Part shown: positions 35,443 through 44,545 of the stretch, one piece after another
Position numbering within the stretch: position 1 is the stretch's first letter
Layout: each line of letters begins with the position of its first letter
Origin: Candidatus Rhodoferax mariagerensis
Lineage (GTDB): Bacteria; Pseudomonadota; Gammaproteobacteria; Burkholderiales; Burkholderiaceae_C
Length of the DNA stretch: 64,000 nt
Direction of reading: 5' to 3'
Assembly (NCBI GenBank): GCA_016719055.1
Contig: JADKAW010000042.1
Location: 66,701 to 130,700, forward strand
Made by a program: the position numbers and the translations under genes
The notes under the pieces: model-generated
Database searches by the model: none
Told to the model about the DNA's origin: nothing
The model's input: the letters and a program-made list of their open reading frames with translations, nothing else

Positions 35443-37969
35443 CGAACAGGCTTCCTTGGCCCGGGGCGGGCGGTTTGTTTTTGTGGTTTTTGACGGGAAT
35501 TGCCGGTTTCACCAAAGCTAGATCATCGGAAAACATGTCAACGATGCAATCCAGGATGCGGCTGACAAAAAGCTTCTTGTTGCCGGCAGATTCACGTTCG
35601 ATCTGGCGGTAGACCGCCTCACCGAGGTCCTGGCGCGCGTTTTTCAGGAAGGATTTTTCGCCGCCGAACTTGATGGTTTCTTCCATCATGGCGCGAAACG
35701 CCCCCGGCGGCAGGTTGGCCAGATCAAAAGGCAATTTCGGCAATGCGGGCAGGGACAATTCGGCATCAGGGTACCCGAAGCGGGATTCATCGTCATCGAT
35801 CAAGGCACCAATACGCATGACCAGTCGCATGTCTTTGAGCGCCCCCGCCCGTTGCCCGGCGTTTTCCAGATCCTCAAAGTCGCGCTCGGATTTGATGCCG
35901 TGTTGTGTATAAAAGCGCGCGGCCACGGCGTGGTAGACAAAAATCGGCTGGTCTGGCCAGCGCTTGCGCGCCGCGTTGGCGAATTTTTCGAGCAAATCAA
36001 ACATTTTTTGGCGGCTGAATGCTTCGCAGATGCGCTCAAGTTGTTTGGCCTCAAAAACCGGCAACGATGCCAGGGTGATGATGGCTGGTCGCCATGGGGC
36101 CAGGGGGTCCATGCCCTTGCGGACCATCGGCTCGGTCTGCTCCAGCACCGGTACCAGTTCCATCAGCTCGGCGGCCGTCACCCCGGTCATCGTGTTAAGG
36201 CCTGCCTCGCCAAGCAGAAGCGCCGCTCGTTGCCGGTCAAAGCGGACAAAGACGCCCTGTGCTTCGCGCAGCAAACGCCAGCCCGCGCCCAGACCACCGC
36301 CCCAACTGGACGCAGCAAGCCTGGCCAGACGCAAACGCTCAGCGCTTCCCGCAGCCTCGGTCCATGCTTGAAGCAGGTAGATCCGGCCTTGGTCGGCGGC
36401 TGAGCCCAGCCAGGTTGCGGCTTCATTGATTTCTTTTTTTGCCGCATCTGGCTTGGCGGTTGCAATCTGTTTTACCGCATGCGACAAATGGGCGTTGCCA
36501 AGCAGACTGCGTACCTTCGGGTTCAGGGGGTCGAGCGCCAACAGGCGTCGCGCTGTGGTGGCCGCCTTTTTGAAGGAACCCGCCGCCAGAGCGGTCTCAA
36601 CCGCCTCGGTCAAAAGGGCGGCACCTTCACCAAAGTGGGCCAAGGCCACATCGAGCTGTTCTCGTGCTCGTTTCAAATCACCTTTGCGACGCCAATGCTG
36701 CGTCATGAGGATCTGGGCCGCGCAGTCATTCACATCGAGTTTAAGGCTGCGCTCCAGCATCTCCTGACCTTCAGGGTCTAGCAGGCCATCGCTGGACAGA
36801 TGGGCCGGTGACAGCGCCATGTGGCGCAAGACCAGGGCTGCGCGCAGTTTGTCCGGGGTGTCGCCGCTGGCGCAGAGTAGGTCTGCCGCGTCTGACCAGT
36901 GCGTTTCGGCGTGGTCCCAGTCGCCGGTGATTTCTACCGCCAGGGCGGTAGCGCACTCCTGCGCCGCTACCGATGGACTGCCGAAGACGCGCGGGTTGTC
37001 ACAACCGCGCCGTGTGGCCCAGGGGGCCAGCCATTGCCATGCTGTCGTGGCGAGCGGTTTGGGGAGCTCGCGCGAATGCCGTTGCACCAGATCAAATAGG
37101 GCGGCGGGGGCCAGCTGGGCATCGGCGTCAGCGATGGCCCGCAGCAAGGGCGCGAACGGGAGCGGGCAACCCAGCAGATCCAGCACCATCGCCTGTTGGG
37201 CGCTGTTCAAGCTGGCCCAAAGCCGCAGCTTTTCGGCACCACCACGCAGCAGGGTGCGCAAGGGCACCGCAAGATGCTCGAATGGGCCGTCCGGTGGCAC
37301 CCGGGCTAGCGCCAGACGCGCTGACTCGGGGTCGGTTTCCCACAACACCAAGGCCTTGAGCAGGCTGCGCAAGTCGCGGTAGGGGGACCGAAACGGCAGG
37401 TTGGCCAGTGCGTTTTCGAGTGCCTCGGCGTCCTTGCCGGCGTAAGCGCTCAGTGCCGCAAGTGCCGCCGCGCGGTGCAGCAACAACAGCGAGTCGGCCG
37501 GCAGCCGCGCCAATGTGGTGTCGTTGGCCACCAACAGGGCCGGGGCCAACTGCGACTCCAGGCGGGTGATCTCATCGTTGGGTTGGGCGCCAGCTGCCGT
37601 GGTGCAACTTGCGCGCCGGCTTGACAAATAGTCCAGCACGTCGGTCAGGCGTCCTGCGCTGATCAGCCAGCCGGCATAGGGGCCCTCCCATAGCGGGGTA
37701 TCACAAAGTTCGGCGCGACTGCGCCAGAGGGCGATGGCTTCCTCCAGCAGACCCGTCGCCGCCAGTCCTTTGGCGCGCCCACCGTAGGCGATTGCCAGCG
37801 CGGCCAGCCATTCGGGTCGTCGCTCGGTCTTCAACAGGGCTTTGTAGCCGGCAATGGCATCGCGGTAACGCCCTTTTTCCAGATGAACCTGGGCCGTGTA
37901 CTCTTGCTCGTGGGCGGTGTTGGTATTGGCGGGAGGCGGTTTGATGGGGCGGACCGGCTTTTTGGACAT
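35435..37969 (-). CDS. large TPR-like protein heading the Hsp70 operon
   Basis: This is a soluble helical-repeat protein of about 844 residues. Tetratricopeptide-like units are readable near the N-terminus ('VHLEKGRYRDAIAGYKALLK', 'AATGLLEEAIALWRSRAELC') and near 410-480 ('NDCAAQILMTQHWRRKGDLK'). The C-terminal 120 residues ('ANLPPGAFRAMMEETIKFGG', 'AVYRQIERESAGNKKLFVSR') form a separate domain I do not recognise. I chose the ATG at 37969 ('MSKKPVRP'), with a GTG at 37987 as alternative; neither has a good ribosome site. It overlaps the J-like gene by 8 bases. Its position suggests a client-recruiting scaffold for the Hsp70. Confidence 0.75.
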   Translation of the reverse strand: MSKKPVRPIKPPPANTNTAHEQEYTAQVHLEKGRYRDAIAGYKALLKTERRPEWLAALAIAYGGRAKGLAATGLLEEAIALWRSRAELCDTPLWEGPYAGWLISAGRLTDVLDYLSSRRASCTTAAGAQPNDEITRLESQLAPALLVANDTTLARLPADSLLLLHRAAALAALSAYAGKDAEALENALANLPFRSPYRDLRSLLKALVLWETDPESARLALARVPPDGPFEHLAVPLRTLLRGGAEKLRLWASLNSAQQAMVLDLLGCPLPFAPLLRAIADADAQLAPAALFDLVQRHSRELPKPLATTAWQWLAPWATRRGCDNPRVFGSPSVAAQECATALAVEITGDWDHAETHWSDAADLLCASGDTPDKLRAALVLRHMALSPAHLSSDGLLDPEGQEMLERSLKLDVNDCAAQILMTQHWRRKGDLKRAREQLDVALAHFGEGAALLTEAVETALAAGSFKKAATTARRLLALDPLNPKVRSLLGNAHLSHAVKQIATAKPDAAKKEINEAATWLGSAADQGRIYLLQAWTEAAGSAERLRLARLAASSWGGGLGAGWRLLREAQGVFVRFDRQRAALLLGEAGLNTMTGVTAAELMELVPVLEQTEPMVRKGMDPLAPWRPAIITLASLPVFEAKQLERICEAFSRQKMFDLLEKFANAARKRWPDQPIFVYHAVAARFYTQHGIKSERDFEDLENAGQRAGALKDMRLVMRIGALIDDDESRFGYPDAELSLPALPKLPFDLANLPPGAFRAMMEETIKFGGEKSFLKNARQDLGEAVYRQIERESAGNKKLFVSRILDCIVDMFSDDLALVKPAIPVKNHKNKPPAPGQGSLFDE

Positions 37970-38105
37970 GTTTTTGGTGGGCAACACAATGGCTGATGGA
38001 AATGTTACGCGGTTTAAGCCGATTGGCGTCCATTCAAGGACTCACCATCGGATTTGTTGCGAATTCTCCACTGGGCAAAGCCATCCTGGCAGGGCCTGCA
38101 CGCAG

Positions 38106-38492
38106 TCATCGCACCATTTGATCCCACAGGGCCGGGCCTGCCAACGACAACCAGGCACCACCCAGCATGAGAAGCGTCACAAAAACAGCGGCACTGCCGC
38201 AATCCTTGGCCTTTGCAGCAAGCACATTGATGTCGGGTGAGGCCATGTCAACCACCGCCTCCAGTCCGGAATTCAGCAGTTCCGCGACCAAAACCAGGCC
38301 CATCAGCGCAAGCAACAACACCGTATCGAGTTTGGGGAGTTGAAGCCATAGGGTCAATGGTGTAAGCAGCATCACCAGCACCAGTTCCTGCCGAAAGGCC
38401 GCCTCGTCACGCCAGGCACTGCGAATGCCCTGCTCAGAATATTGCATGGCACGAATAACACGAACAAGGCTCAATGCAGTCGTAGATTTCAA
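38106..38492 (-). CDS. dgkA: diacylglycerol kinase DgkA
   Basis: This 128-residue integral membrane kinase recycles diacylglycerol to phosphatidic acid. The signature 'AAFRQELVLVMLLTPL' and 'LVAELLNSGLEAVVDMAS' with 'AKDCGSAAVFVTLLML' match DgkA, and three membrane helices are evident. The first 15 residues may be an over-extension; an internal ATG at about 38447 ('MQYSEQGIRSAW') gives the usual length. It is followed (toward lower coordinates) by 118 non-coding bases before the Hsp70 operon. Confidence 0.9.
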   Translation of the reverse strand: MKSTTALSLVRVIRAMQYSEQGIRSAWRDEAAFRQELVLVMLLTPLTLWLQLPKLDTVLLLALMGLVLVAELLNSGLEAVVDMASPDINVLAAKAKDCGSAAVFVTLLMLGGAWLSLAGPALWDQMVR

Positions 38493-38510
38493 AGGAAGCT
38501 CCCAAAAAAG

Positions 38511-39401
38511 TCAAGGCAACAGATGCTTTGTAAACCAGACTGGCGTACGAATCGAGCGCCAGCTGTCTTGGTCCGAGCCGAACGCAATTTGGCGGGTTTT
38601 CAGCGTCTTCGACGCGTGCATCAGCCCAATGCTGAACCACACCGCAACACTAAAGTAAAGGGACATCCAGACGACCTCGGACTCCCAGTCAGTCCAGCGA
38701 TGAGAAAGCACCCAGCGGCCAGAAACGTCTGCCAGACCTTGCGCGATGCTAAGGTACTCGTGCCCGCGGCCTTCATCGATGACCCAACGTGCCCAATACA
38801 TCGGCACATCCACTGCAAACATATAGACCACGTAGCAAAACCCGATGACGCTGGCCAAGGCCAAAAAGGGCCGATGGGACCGGTCACTTCGCGGCCATAG
38901 AAACAGAAAACTGGTGACAAGCATGGCCGCACTCAGTCCCCAAAGTGCCTCCTCCATCACATGCCCAAGATTGGACGTGGTCAAGACGGCGTACCAAGAG
39001 CAGATTTCAGCCACCACAATCATGGGTACGATCCAGCGGGAGACCCGGGCGGCGAGCGGGTTGCTGTAAGTTTGTGCGATTGTTTTCAACAGCAATGCCC
39101 ATTGCGCCGCAAAACACAATTCTGCAAGTGTCGCAACCGATCTGCCAACAACGACGCTGGAAAGCCAACAATCGACCATCACCAGGCGCTGTACGTCGTA
39201 CACGGGGAAAATGGAGCGGTATGCGCATCCGAAGACATAAGCGGCAGAAAGGACGACATGCCAATGAATGTCCGACCAAATTGGGATGCGCATTGTTCCG
39301 CACCGGCGACGCAAAAGGTGGGTCGATGCGACCCAAGCGAGAACATTGAGGGCACTTACACCGCACAGAAGTGACCACCAAAAGTGCGTAACGTCATTCA
39401 T
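38511..39401 (-). CDS. polytopic membrane protein of unknown function
   Basis: This 296-residue protein has about six to seven hydrophobic helices, for example 'FWWSLLCGVSALNVLAWVAS' at the N-terminus, 'MIVVAEICSWYAVLTTSNLG' in the middle and 'VVWMSLYFSVAVWFSIGLMH' near the end. It has a high content of Trp and no recognisable motif. It ends 18 bases before dgkA on the same strand, so the two may be co-transcribed. The upstream sequence to 39464 is very AT-rich (runs such as ATATATACC), fitting a promoter or transferred DNA. Confidence 0.7.
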   Translation of the reverse strand: MNDVTHFWWSLLCGVSALNVLAWVASTHLLRRRCGTMRIPIWSDIHWHVVLSAAYVFGCAYRSIFPVYDVQRLVMVDCWLSSVVVGRSVATLAELCFAAQWALLLKTIAQTYSNPLAARVSRWIVPMIVVAEICSWYAVLTTSNLGHVMEEALWGLSAAMLVTSFLFLWPRSDRSHRPFLALASVIGFCYVVYMFAVDVPMYWARWVIDEGRGHEYLSIAQGLADVSGRWVLSHRWTDWESEVVWMSLYFSVAVWFSIGLMHASKTLKTRQIAFGSDQDSWRSIRTPVWFTKHLLP

Positions 39402-39464
39402 AAATTTAACGATATAAACAATATATACCGTTTATACAGTTTTTAAGCAGGTTTGTAAAGAGCT

Positions 39465-39605
39465 AGCCTTGTCCAACGAGGTGTGAGCCTGAGCGGCGCG
39501 TGTATTTCCACCCAGGAATGAGCCCAAAGCGACTTCAGTAGCCCAAGCAATTGCCAGCAGGTTGATCATCCAAGGATGGTGATCAACATGAACGAAACCA
39601 AGCTG
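39465..39605 (+). repeat. 141-bp repeat spanning the integrase start (partner 19827-19967)
   Basis: The repeat includes 123 bases upstream of the integrase-like ATG at 39588 and its first six codons. It is an inverted copy of 19827-19967 with one mismatch. This suggests that the left end of the same insertion element was present at both places. Confidence 0.9.
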
Positions 39606-40178
39606 TGCACGATTGCGCAACTGCAAGACCTTTTCAAAGCAACGCCTGAGGTCAGCTTCAGCGGGGTAGACAAAGAAGACGATGGCCAAAGATACGCACA
39701 CATCAGCCGGGTGCTCAAGCGCTTTGATTACCCGCATCGCAACAAATGCGAGCGTGGCGTGATACTGGCTTACCTGCAGCGCACCAGCGGCTACAGTCGC
39801 GCCCAAACCAAGCGACTGGTGGCACGCTGGCATGAGAACCGTCTGGCTGAGGTGCCCCTGGTCAAGCGCTACCGAGCCCCAGCGGCACCCTTCGCGCGCA
39901 AGTACACCGCCAGCGATATTGACCTGCTCGTGGAGATGGACCGGGCCAACGTTGATGTCTGTGGCCCTGCCATCGTGCACCTCTTCAAACGCGCCTACAA
40001 CACGTATGGCGACAAGCGTTACGAACGCCTGGCCAACCTGTCCGTGTCGCACCTGTACAACCTGCGCAAAAGCAGTGGCTATCAGGCGCAGCGCGTCACC
40101 CAGACCAAGACACGCCCGGTCGGCAACCCTACTGCCATTCAACGGCTTGTCGGGACAATACCCGACGACTCTTTTTAA
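39588..40178 (+). pseudogene. truncated integrase/transposase
   Basis: The first 180 residues match the N-terminal part of a betaproteobacterial DDE integrase family ('MNETKLCTIAQLQDLF', 'RGVILAYLQRTSGYSRAQTK', 'KYTASDIDLLVEMDRANVDV', 'YERLANLSVSHLYNLRKSSG'). After 'TKTRPVGNPTAIQRLVG' the frame stops, so the DDE catalytic core is missing, and the family is normally about twice this length. The element is therefore inactive. An in-frame start at 39576 is possible, but ATG 39588 fits better. Confidence 0.75.
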
Positions 40179-40790
40179 CTTGCGCTGCCCACCACCTCGC
40201 AAGAGACGGTGCCAAGCAATCCGGGCTACGAGTGAATTGCTGCGGGTCGAGTTAGCTTTCAAGGTCGCATTCCATCAAAGATTTTCACGACCTCAGCCTC
40301 TGGGCGACTTCACACCCGCACAGTGTCTTTCATGATAGGGGGTGCTGCTCGCTCGATACATGAAAGTCAGGAATACTCGCGAATACTCGCCGCCGCCGGT
40401 TGTAAAACCGGGATCACCACTCAGGCGGCACCCGGACAAGAAGGCGGAAGGCACCGGGCCTTCAATGAGGTAGGCTAAATTCCTGATCTGAGCCCTGATG
40501 GCTAGTCGAAGAATGTAAGTAATCATGACCCACCATGCTGGGGTCTCAAAAGGTCCTGGATTGGGCCAGTTCATGCTGACGGATGCCCTGCGTCGCAGCC
40601 AAAGTAGCTGGCAGCCGAAATCTAAAAAGACGGTCAGGGTGGCAGAACCAATTGGTATCGCAACACAGCCACCCCATCCCGAGCCCAGCGGGGGAGGGAG
40701 CAAAGCCAGGTAACCTGCCGCTTGTCTGTAGGATATTTTTCAACGGTGTTTCAGGTTAATTCTTGCACAGCGATGAGCGCCAATCGCCGT
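40179..40790. other. about 0.6 kb without a recognisable gene
   Basis: No convincing coding frame is present on either strand. Visible structure: a direct repeat 'AATACTCGCG' at 40373-40391, a CCGCCGCCGG-rich patch, and a 'CCCAGCGGGGGAGGG' palindromic word at about 40681-40700 like those at 16.6 kb. It follows the truncated integrase directly and may be what replaced its 3' end. Confidence 0.45.
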
Positions 40791-41600
40791 CTATTGGCCA
40801 GCCAATGCGTGTGCTGGGTTTGCTGCCGGAATGGGGCTGGCCGCATTCGCCAATCCCAAACGGCCCCAAAAAGGCAAGCGCAGCGCCGGGGGGTTGAGGT
40901 CAAAGCCAAAACCCAGTCCCAACACATTGAATTCCAGTCCTTCTTGCAGCCCGACACTGATGCCAAGTAAGCCCAACAGCGTGATTTGCACGCCAGAGCC
41001 AGACGAAGACACGCCTACCGGGCTTGTCAACGACCGGAAATCCTTGCCAATCGCATTGGCAGGCAAGTCGAGCTTGAGCGCGGGCACCTGGCGACCGATG
41101 TGGGCCATGAATGTATTGCTGTTGGGGCCTGGGTAGCTCAGATACTGGTTGGGGTAGGGGTAGCTGGCCACAGCAGCTTCGATGGCGTCAATCATGGATT
41201 CAACACCATCGCCCCGCTGGTCTACCAACAGCTCAGGGGTCGATCCATACCAGAGCCCGTCAGGCAAGGCGTAATTGCGTTGCACCACCTGCGGCGCACG
41301 CCAGCCGACAACGTCATAGCGGGTATAGCTTGTCCCGCCCCTGCGCTTGTAAATGATCCAAGGGTGGACCGCAAAAAAGCCGCGCCAACCATAAGTCGCA
41401 GCGGCATAGACCTGAACAATGGCCACATCGACGAGTTGCGCCGGGTTTGGTGCAAGCCCGGTCGAGTGTCTGGGTGCAGTCGCCCAGTTCCTGCCCGGAA
41501 TTTCATTCACTTGGGCACTTCCCTGTCCCAGGCCAACTTGCGCAGCCAAGATCAGGCAGACGATAACCAACATGTGGCGCAAGCGAGATAGTTTTTTCAA
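40791..41600 (-). CDS. DUF3750 family exported protein
   Basis: This 269-residue protein has a signal peptide ('MLVIVCLILAAQVGLGQGSA') and the DUF3750 core: 'FFAVHPWIIYKRRGGTSYTR', 'YDVVGWRAPQVVQRNYALPD', 'LWYGSTPELLVDQRG', 'YPYPNQYLSYPGPNSNTFMA' and 'LPANAIGKDF'. Conserved His, Asn and Thr in 'GPNSNTF' look like active-site residues of a papain-like/NlpC fold, but that is inference. The C-terminus is Gly/Leu-rich and may associate with the membrane. It is a single gene; no function has been established to my knowledge. Confidence 0.85.
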   Translation of the reverse strand: MKKLSRLRHMLVIVCLILAAQVGLGQGSAQVNEIPGRNWATAPRHSTGLAPNPAQLVDVAIVQVYAAATYGWRGFFAVHPWIIYKRRGGTSYTRYDVVGWRAPQVVQRNYALPDGLWYGSTPELLVDQRGDGVESMIDAIEAAVASYPYPNQYLSYPGPNSNTFMAHIGRQVPALKLDLPANAIGKDFRSLTSPVGVSSSGSGVQITLLGLLGISVGLQEGLEFNVLGLGFGFDLNPPALRLPFWGRLGLANAASPIPAANPAHALAGQ

Positions 41601-41752
41601 GATAAGTCATTATCCGGGGCGGCCGTGTTCCTTGCAGGGCACCTATCCAAAACCCCGTCTGGCCACAACGGCGTTGGCTGCAGTGACGCCATTTTGACAA
41701 TCTGTACAACCAGCGCGAATCCAACACGTCCTGAGCCTTCAATAACTTTGGC

Positions 41753-43039
41753 TCAGCCAATCAGGATTGCCCGAAAGTCATTCACATTGGTTAGCGTTGG
41801 CCCGGTGATGACCGAGTCGCCGAGCTGCTGAAAGAATGTGTGCGCGTCGTTGTTGTCCAGGTAGATGCGTGGGTTCATGCCCTGAGCCCAGGCACGGGCG
41901 AGGGTGTCGGGAGTAACGATCGCTCCGGCGATTTCTTCAGCGCCATCGACTCCGTCGGTGTCACCTGCCAAGGCGTAAACCCCGGGTGTACCCGCCAGCG
42001 AAACGGCCAGCGCCAGCAAAAATTCCACATTGCGCCCACCACGGCCCTTTCCACGCAGGGTCACCGTGGTTTCTCCGCCCGATAGCAGCAGACAAGGCCG
42101 CTGAAACGGCTGTCCGTGCAGCAGCACCTGGCGCGCCATGCCGCCCAGCACCTTGGCCACGTCGCGAGATTCGCCCTCCAGGCTGTCGCCCAGAATATAG
42201 GGTGTCAGGCCCACAACCCGCGCTGCGTTTGCGGCGGCTTCCAGCGCCATCTGGGGTGCAGTGACCAGGCGTACCGTGCTGTGCTGAAGTCGCGCATCCT
42301 CGGGTTTGATGGTTTCGCCAGCACCGCTTTGCAGCAAGTTGCGCGCCACAGGGGGCAGGGCAATTTGGTAGCGCAGGCAAACAGCCAGTGCGTCGGCACA
42401 GGTGCTCGGGTCACCCACCGTGGGGCCGGAGGCGATGTCCATGGGCGAATCACCTGGCACGTCCGAGATCAGCAGCGTGAGCAGTTGAGCCGGGTGGCAG
42501 GCTGCGCCCAGGCGCCCGCCTTTGATGCCAGACAAGTGCCTGCGCACACAATTCATCTCGGAAATCGCAGCGCCTGACGCAAGCAAGGCAACATTTACTG
42601 CCTGTTTATCGTGCAAAGTCAAGCCCGCACCTGGCTCCACCAGTAAGGACGAGCCGCCGCCCGATATAAGCGCCACCACCAGATCGTCTGGCGTCAGGTC
42701 ACTCACCCGCTGGCGCATGCGTTGTGTTGCCTGCAAGCCGGCGGCGTCGGGCACCGGGTGCGCAGCCTGAATGATTTCAATGTGCCGGCACGGCACCTGA
42801 TAGCCGTAGCGTGTAAGTACCAAGCCTTCAAGCGGGCTGTTGTCACGCGCGGTCCACAAGTCTTCAAAAGCACGCGCCATGGCGGCCGATGCCTTGCCCG
42901 CGCCGATCACAAGAGTGCGGCCTTTGGGCGCGGAAGGCAGGTGCGCGCCCAAGCACAGCGCCGGGTGCGCGGCAGCTATGGCAGTTTCAAACATTTGGCG
43001 CAGCAAGGCACGGGGGTCTGCTGGCTTTGTAAAAGTCAT
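41753..43039 (-). CDS. glycerate 2-kinase (GckA/TtuD type, MOFRL)
   Basis: This 428-residue kinase makes 2-phosphoglycerate from glycerate. The N-terminal domain shows 'TLVIGAGKASAAMARAFEDL' and 'ALISGGGSSLLVEPGAGLTL'; the C-terminal MOFRL domain shows 'LLSGGETTVTLRGKGRGGRN' and 'ALAGDTDGVDGAEEIAGAIV'. The start at 43039 is behind TTGGAGC; an upstream in-frame start at 43237 has no support. It is a single gene with no glyoxylate-pathway neighbours in view. Confidence 0.92.
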   Translation of the reverse strand: MTFTKPADPRALLRQMFETAIAAAHPALCLGAHLPSAPKGRTLVIGAGKASAAMARAFEDLWTARDNSPLEGLVLTRYGYQVPCRHIEIIQAAHPVPDAAGLQATQRMRQRVSDLTPDDLVVALISGGGSSLLVEPGAGLTLHDKQAVNVALLASGAAISEMNCVRRHLSGIKGGRLGAACHPAQLLTLLISDVPGDSPMDIASGPTVGDPSTCADALAVCLRYQIALPPVARNLLQSGAGETIKPEDARLQHSTVRLVTAPQMALEAAANAARVVGLTPYILGDSLEGESRDVAKVLGGMARQVLLHGQPFQRPCLLLSGGETTVTLRGKGRGGRNVEFLLALAVSLAGTPGVYALAGDTDGVDGAEEIAGAIVTPDTLARAWAQGMNPRIYLDNNDAHTFFQQLGDSVITGPTLTNVNDFRAILIG

Positions 43040-43250
43040 GCAGTTGCTCCAATAAAAAGTAATAAACCGGGATGGTTCACTAGAAATTTTGACAGTGAAA
43101 ATCAACGACCTGCACCAATGGATGCGATCAGGAATGCTGAAAACTGGTGACATGAGGGTATCTGTCACGCCAGATCGATAAAAAATAGCCAAAAGTCGTA
43201 AGAAACCGGCGACCCGCCAGACTAAACCGTAACCCATGGTCGAGCTCGTC

Positions 43251-43415
43251 TTAGGGTTCGTCCGGAAATAAGTTGTGCAATTGGCCGTTGGATTTGGGAT
43301 GCAGAGCTAGGCGCAAAGCGCGCCGTTTAGCACCGCTAAACAAGCGATTTGCAACGACGCTATGCGCCCAAAGCCAGCGCGACAATTGTGCAAGTTATTC
43401 ACGGACGAGCCCTTA
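43251..43415. repeat. 165-bp MITE-like palindromic element
   Basis: The ends, 43251-43283 and 43383-43415, are imperfect inverted repeats (left 'GGGTTCGTCCGGAAATAAG', right complement 'GGGCTCGTCCGTGAATAAC') extending about 33 bases. The centre contains a perfect hairpin GTTTAGC-ACC-GCTAAAC, and the intervening arms also pair partly, so the whole element folds into one long stem. It is flanked by direct TTA triplets. It has no coding capacity. It lies between the glycerate kinase and the DUF2282 gene. Confidence 0.7.
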
Positions 43416-43494
43416 GTGATCATCCCGGCCCATTGGTTACGCTGTTTTCTCTTTCACTTTCGCCCTCACTTTTTTATCTTCAGGAGTTTCCCAA

Positions 43495-43770
43495 ATGAAC
43501 CAACGTGCCCTCATCTCTTGTGCTGCCGCTTCCCTCGTGTCTCTGGCCATGGTGGCTGGCCCAGCGGCTGCGGCCGAAAAAGAAAAATGTTTTGGTATTG
43601 CCAAAGCCGGCCAAAACGACTGTGCCAGCATTTCTGGCGTGCATTCCTGCGCCGGCCAGTCCAAGGTGGACATGGACAAGGGCGAGTGGAAATATGTGAC
43701 CAAAGGCACCTGCAAGGACATGAAAGGCATGTCCATGGATGAAGCCAAAGCCATGGCGAAGAAAAGCTAA
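43495..43770 (+). CDS. DUF2282 family exported peptide (bufferin BufA1-like)
   Basis: This 91-residue protein has a signal peptide cleaved after 'GPAAAA' and four Cys in the mature part (Cys32, Cys43, Cys52, Cys73) in the pattern 'EKCFGIAKAGQNDC', 'SCAGQS', 'KGTC' of DUF2282. Members have been described as bufferins, metal-buffering peptides modified by an MNIO enzyme. It is preceded by AGGAG. A DoxX gene follows after 186 bases, as in bufferin loci, but the DUF692 (BufB) and DUF2063 (BufC) genes are not between them or anywhere in this window. Confidence 0.87.
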   Translation: MNQRALISCAAASLVSLAMVAGPAAAAEKEKCFGIAKAGQNDCASISGVHSCAGQSKVDMDKGEWKYVTKGTCKDMKGMSMDEAKAMAKKS

Positions 43771-43956
43771 TCGATCTTCAGCTGCCTTTGAATCGCCCAG
43801 GCGCCCGTCAGACATGCCATAGCGCTGAATCGGCGGCGGCGTGCCTGCGATGGGTCTGACGGGAAATGAGCGAAAAATGGACCATGGCCCATTAACAGCA
43901 TGCGCTAGCTGCTATTTTTTAGATAATGTTTACTTGTCGATAAAAGGATGATCTGT

Positions 43957-44466
43957 ATGCTGACTGGTTCCAATTCAACGGTCGCACAAGCGCCCGACGC
44001 CGGATTGCTTAACCGCGTGCTGGGTTTGTGGCTGGGTCTCCATGCCCGGCTGGACGGCCTGCAACCCGCCGCCGCCTTGCTGGCACGCGCATATGTGGCC
44101 GAGGCGTTTTTCAAGTCTGGCCTGACCAAACTGCGGGACTGGGACATCACGCTGGCATTGTTTCAGGACGAATACAAGGTGCCGCTGCTGCCCACCGAGG
44201 TGGCCGCAGTGATGGGCACTGGGGGCGAACTAGTGTTGCCGGTGCTGTTGCTGCTGGGCCTGGGTGGGCGTTTGGGTGCACTGGGCTTGTCGGTGATCAA
44301 TGTGGTGGCGGTTTTGTCGCTGACCGAAATTGCACCAGCGGCGCTGCAACAGCACATCACCTGGGGCGTTCTGCTGGCCAGTGTCGCAATTTTTGGCAAT
44401 GGCCGTTGGGCGCTCGACTCCTGGCTGTTGCAGCGCTGGCCTGTTTTGAGCCGCCGGTCCCGCTGA
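43957..44466 (+). CDS. DoxX family membrane protein
   Basis: This 169-residue protein has four hydrophobic helices and DoxX hallmarks ('LLARAYVAEAFFKSGLTKLR', 'VPLLPTEVAAVMGTGGELVL', 'HITWGVLLASVAIFGNGRWA'). The start at 43957 has AAAGGA at a good distance; an alternative ATG at 43948 lies too close. DoxX is the usual last gene of DUF2282/DUF692 loci, where it may take part in redox or metal handling at the membrane. The 186-base gap upstream contains the AT-rich 'TAGCTGCTATTTT' word. Confidence 0.87.
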   Translation: MLTGSNSTVAQAPDAGLLNRVLGLWLGLHARLDGLQPAAALLARAYVAEAFFKSGLTKLRDWDITLALFQDEYKVPLLPTEVAAVMGTGGELVLPVLLLLGLGGRLGALGLSVINVVAVLSLTEIAPAALQQHITWGVLLASVAIFGNGRWALDSWLLQRWPVLSRRSR

Positions 44467-44545
44467 ATTCACGGGTTGACGATTTCTCTGAACTTGAGAC
44501 TGATCGCTCTTAAAAACCTGGCGGTGTCGTGTTAGCCTGCAGGCC

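Noticed and set aside
40179..40790. Integron attC site, group II intron end or IS110-type non-coding region
   Set aside because: None of the required conserved core sequences could be recognised; left as gene-free sequence.
43251..43415. Rho-independent terminator of the glycerate kinase or DUF2282 gene
   Set aside because: The hairpin is far too long, lies upstream of both genes' starts and lacks a T-tract; a MITE-like element fits better.
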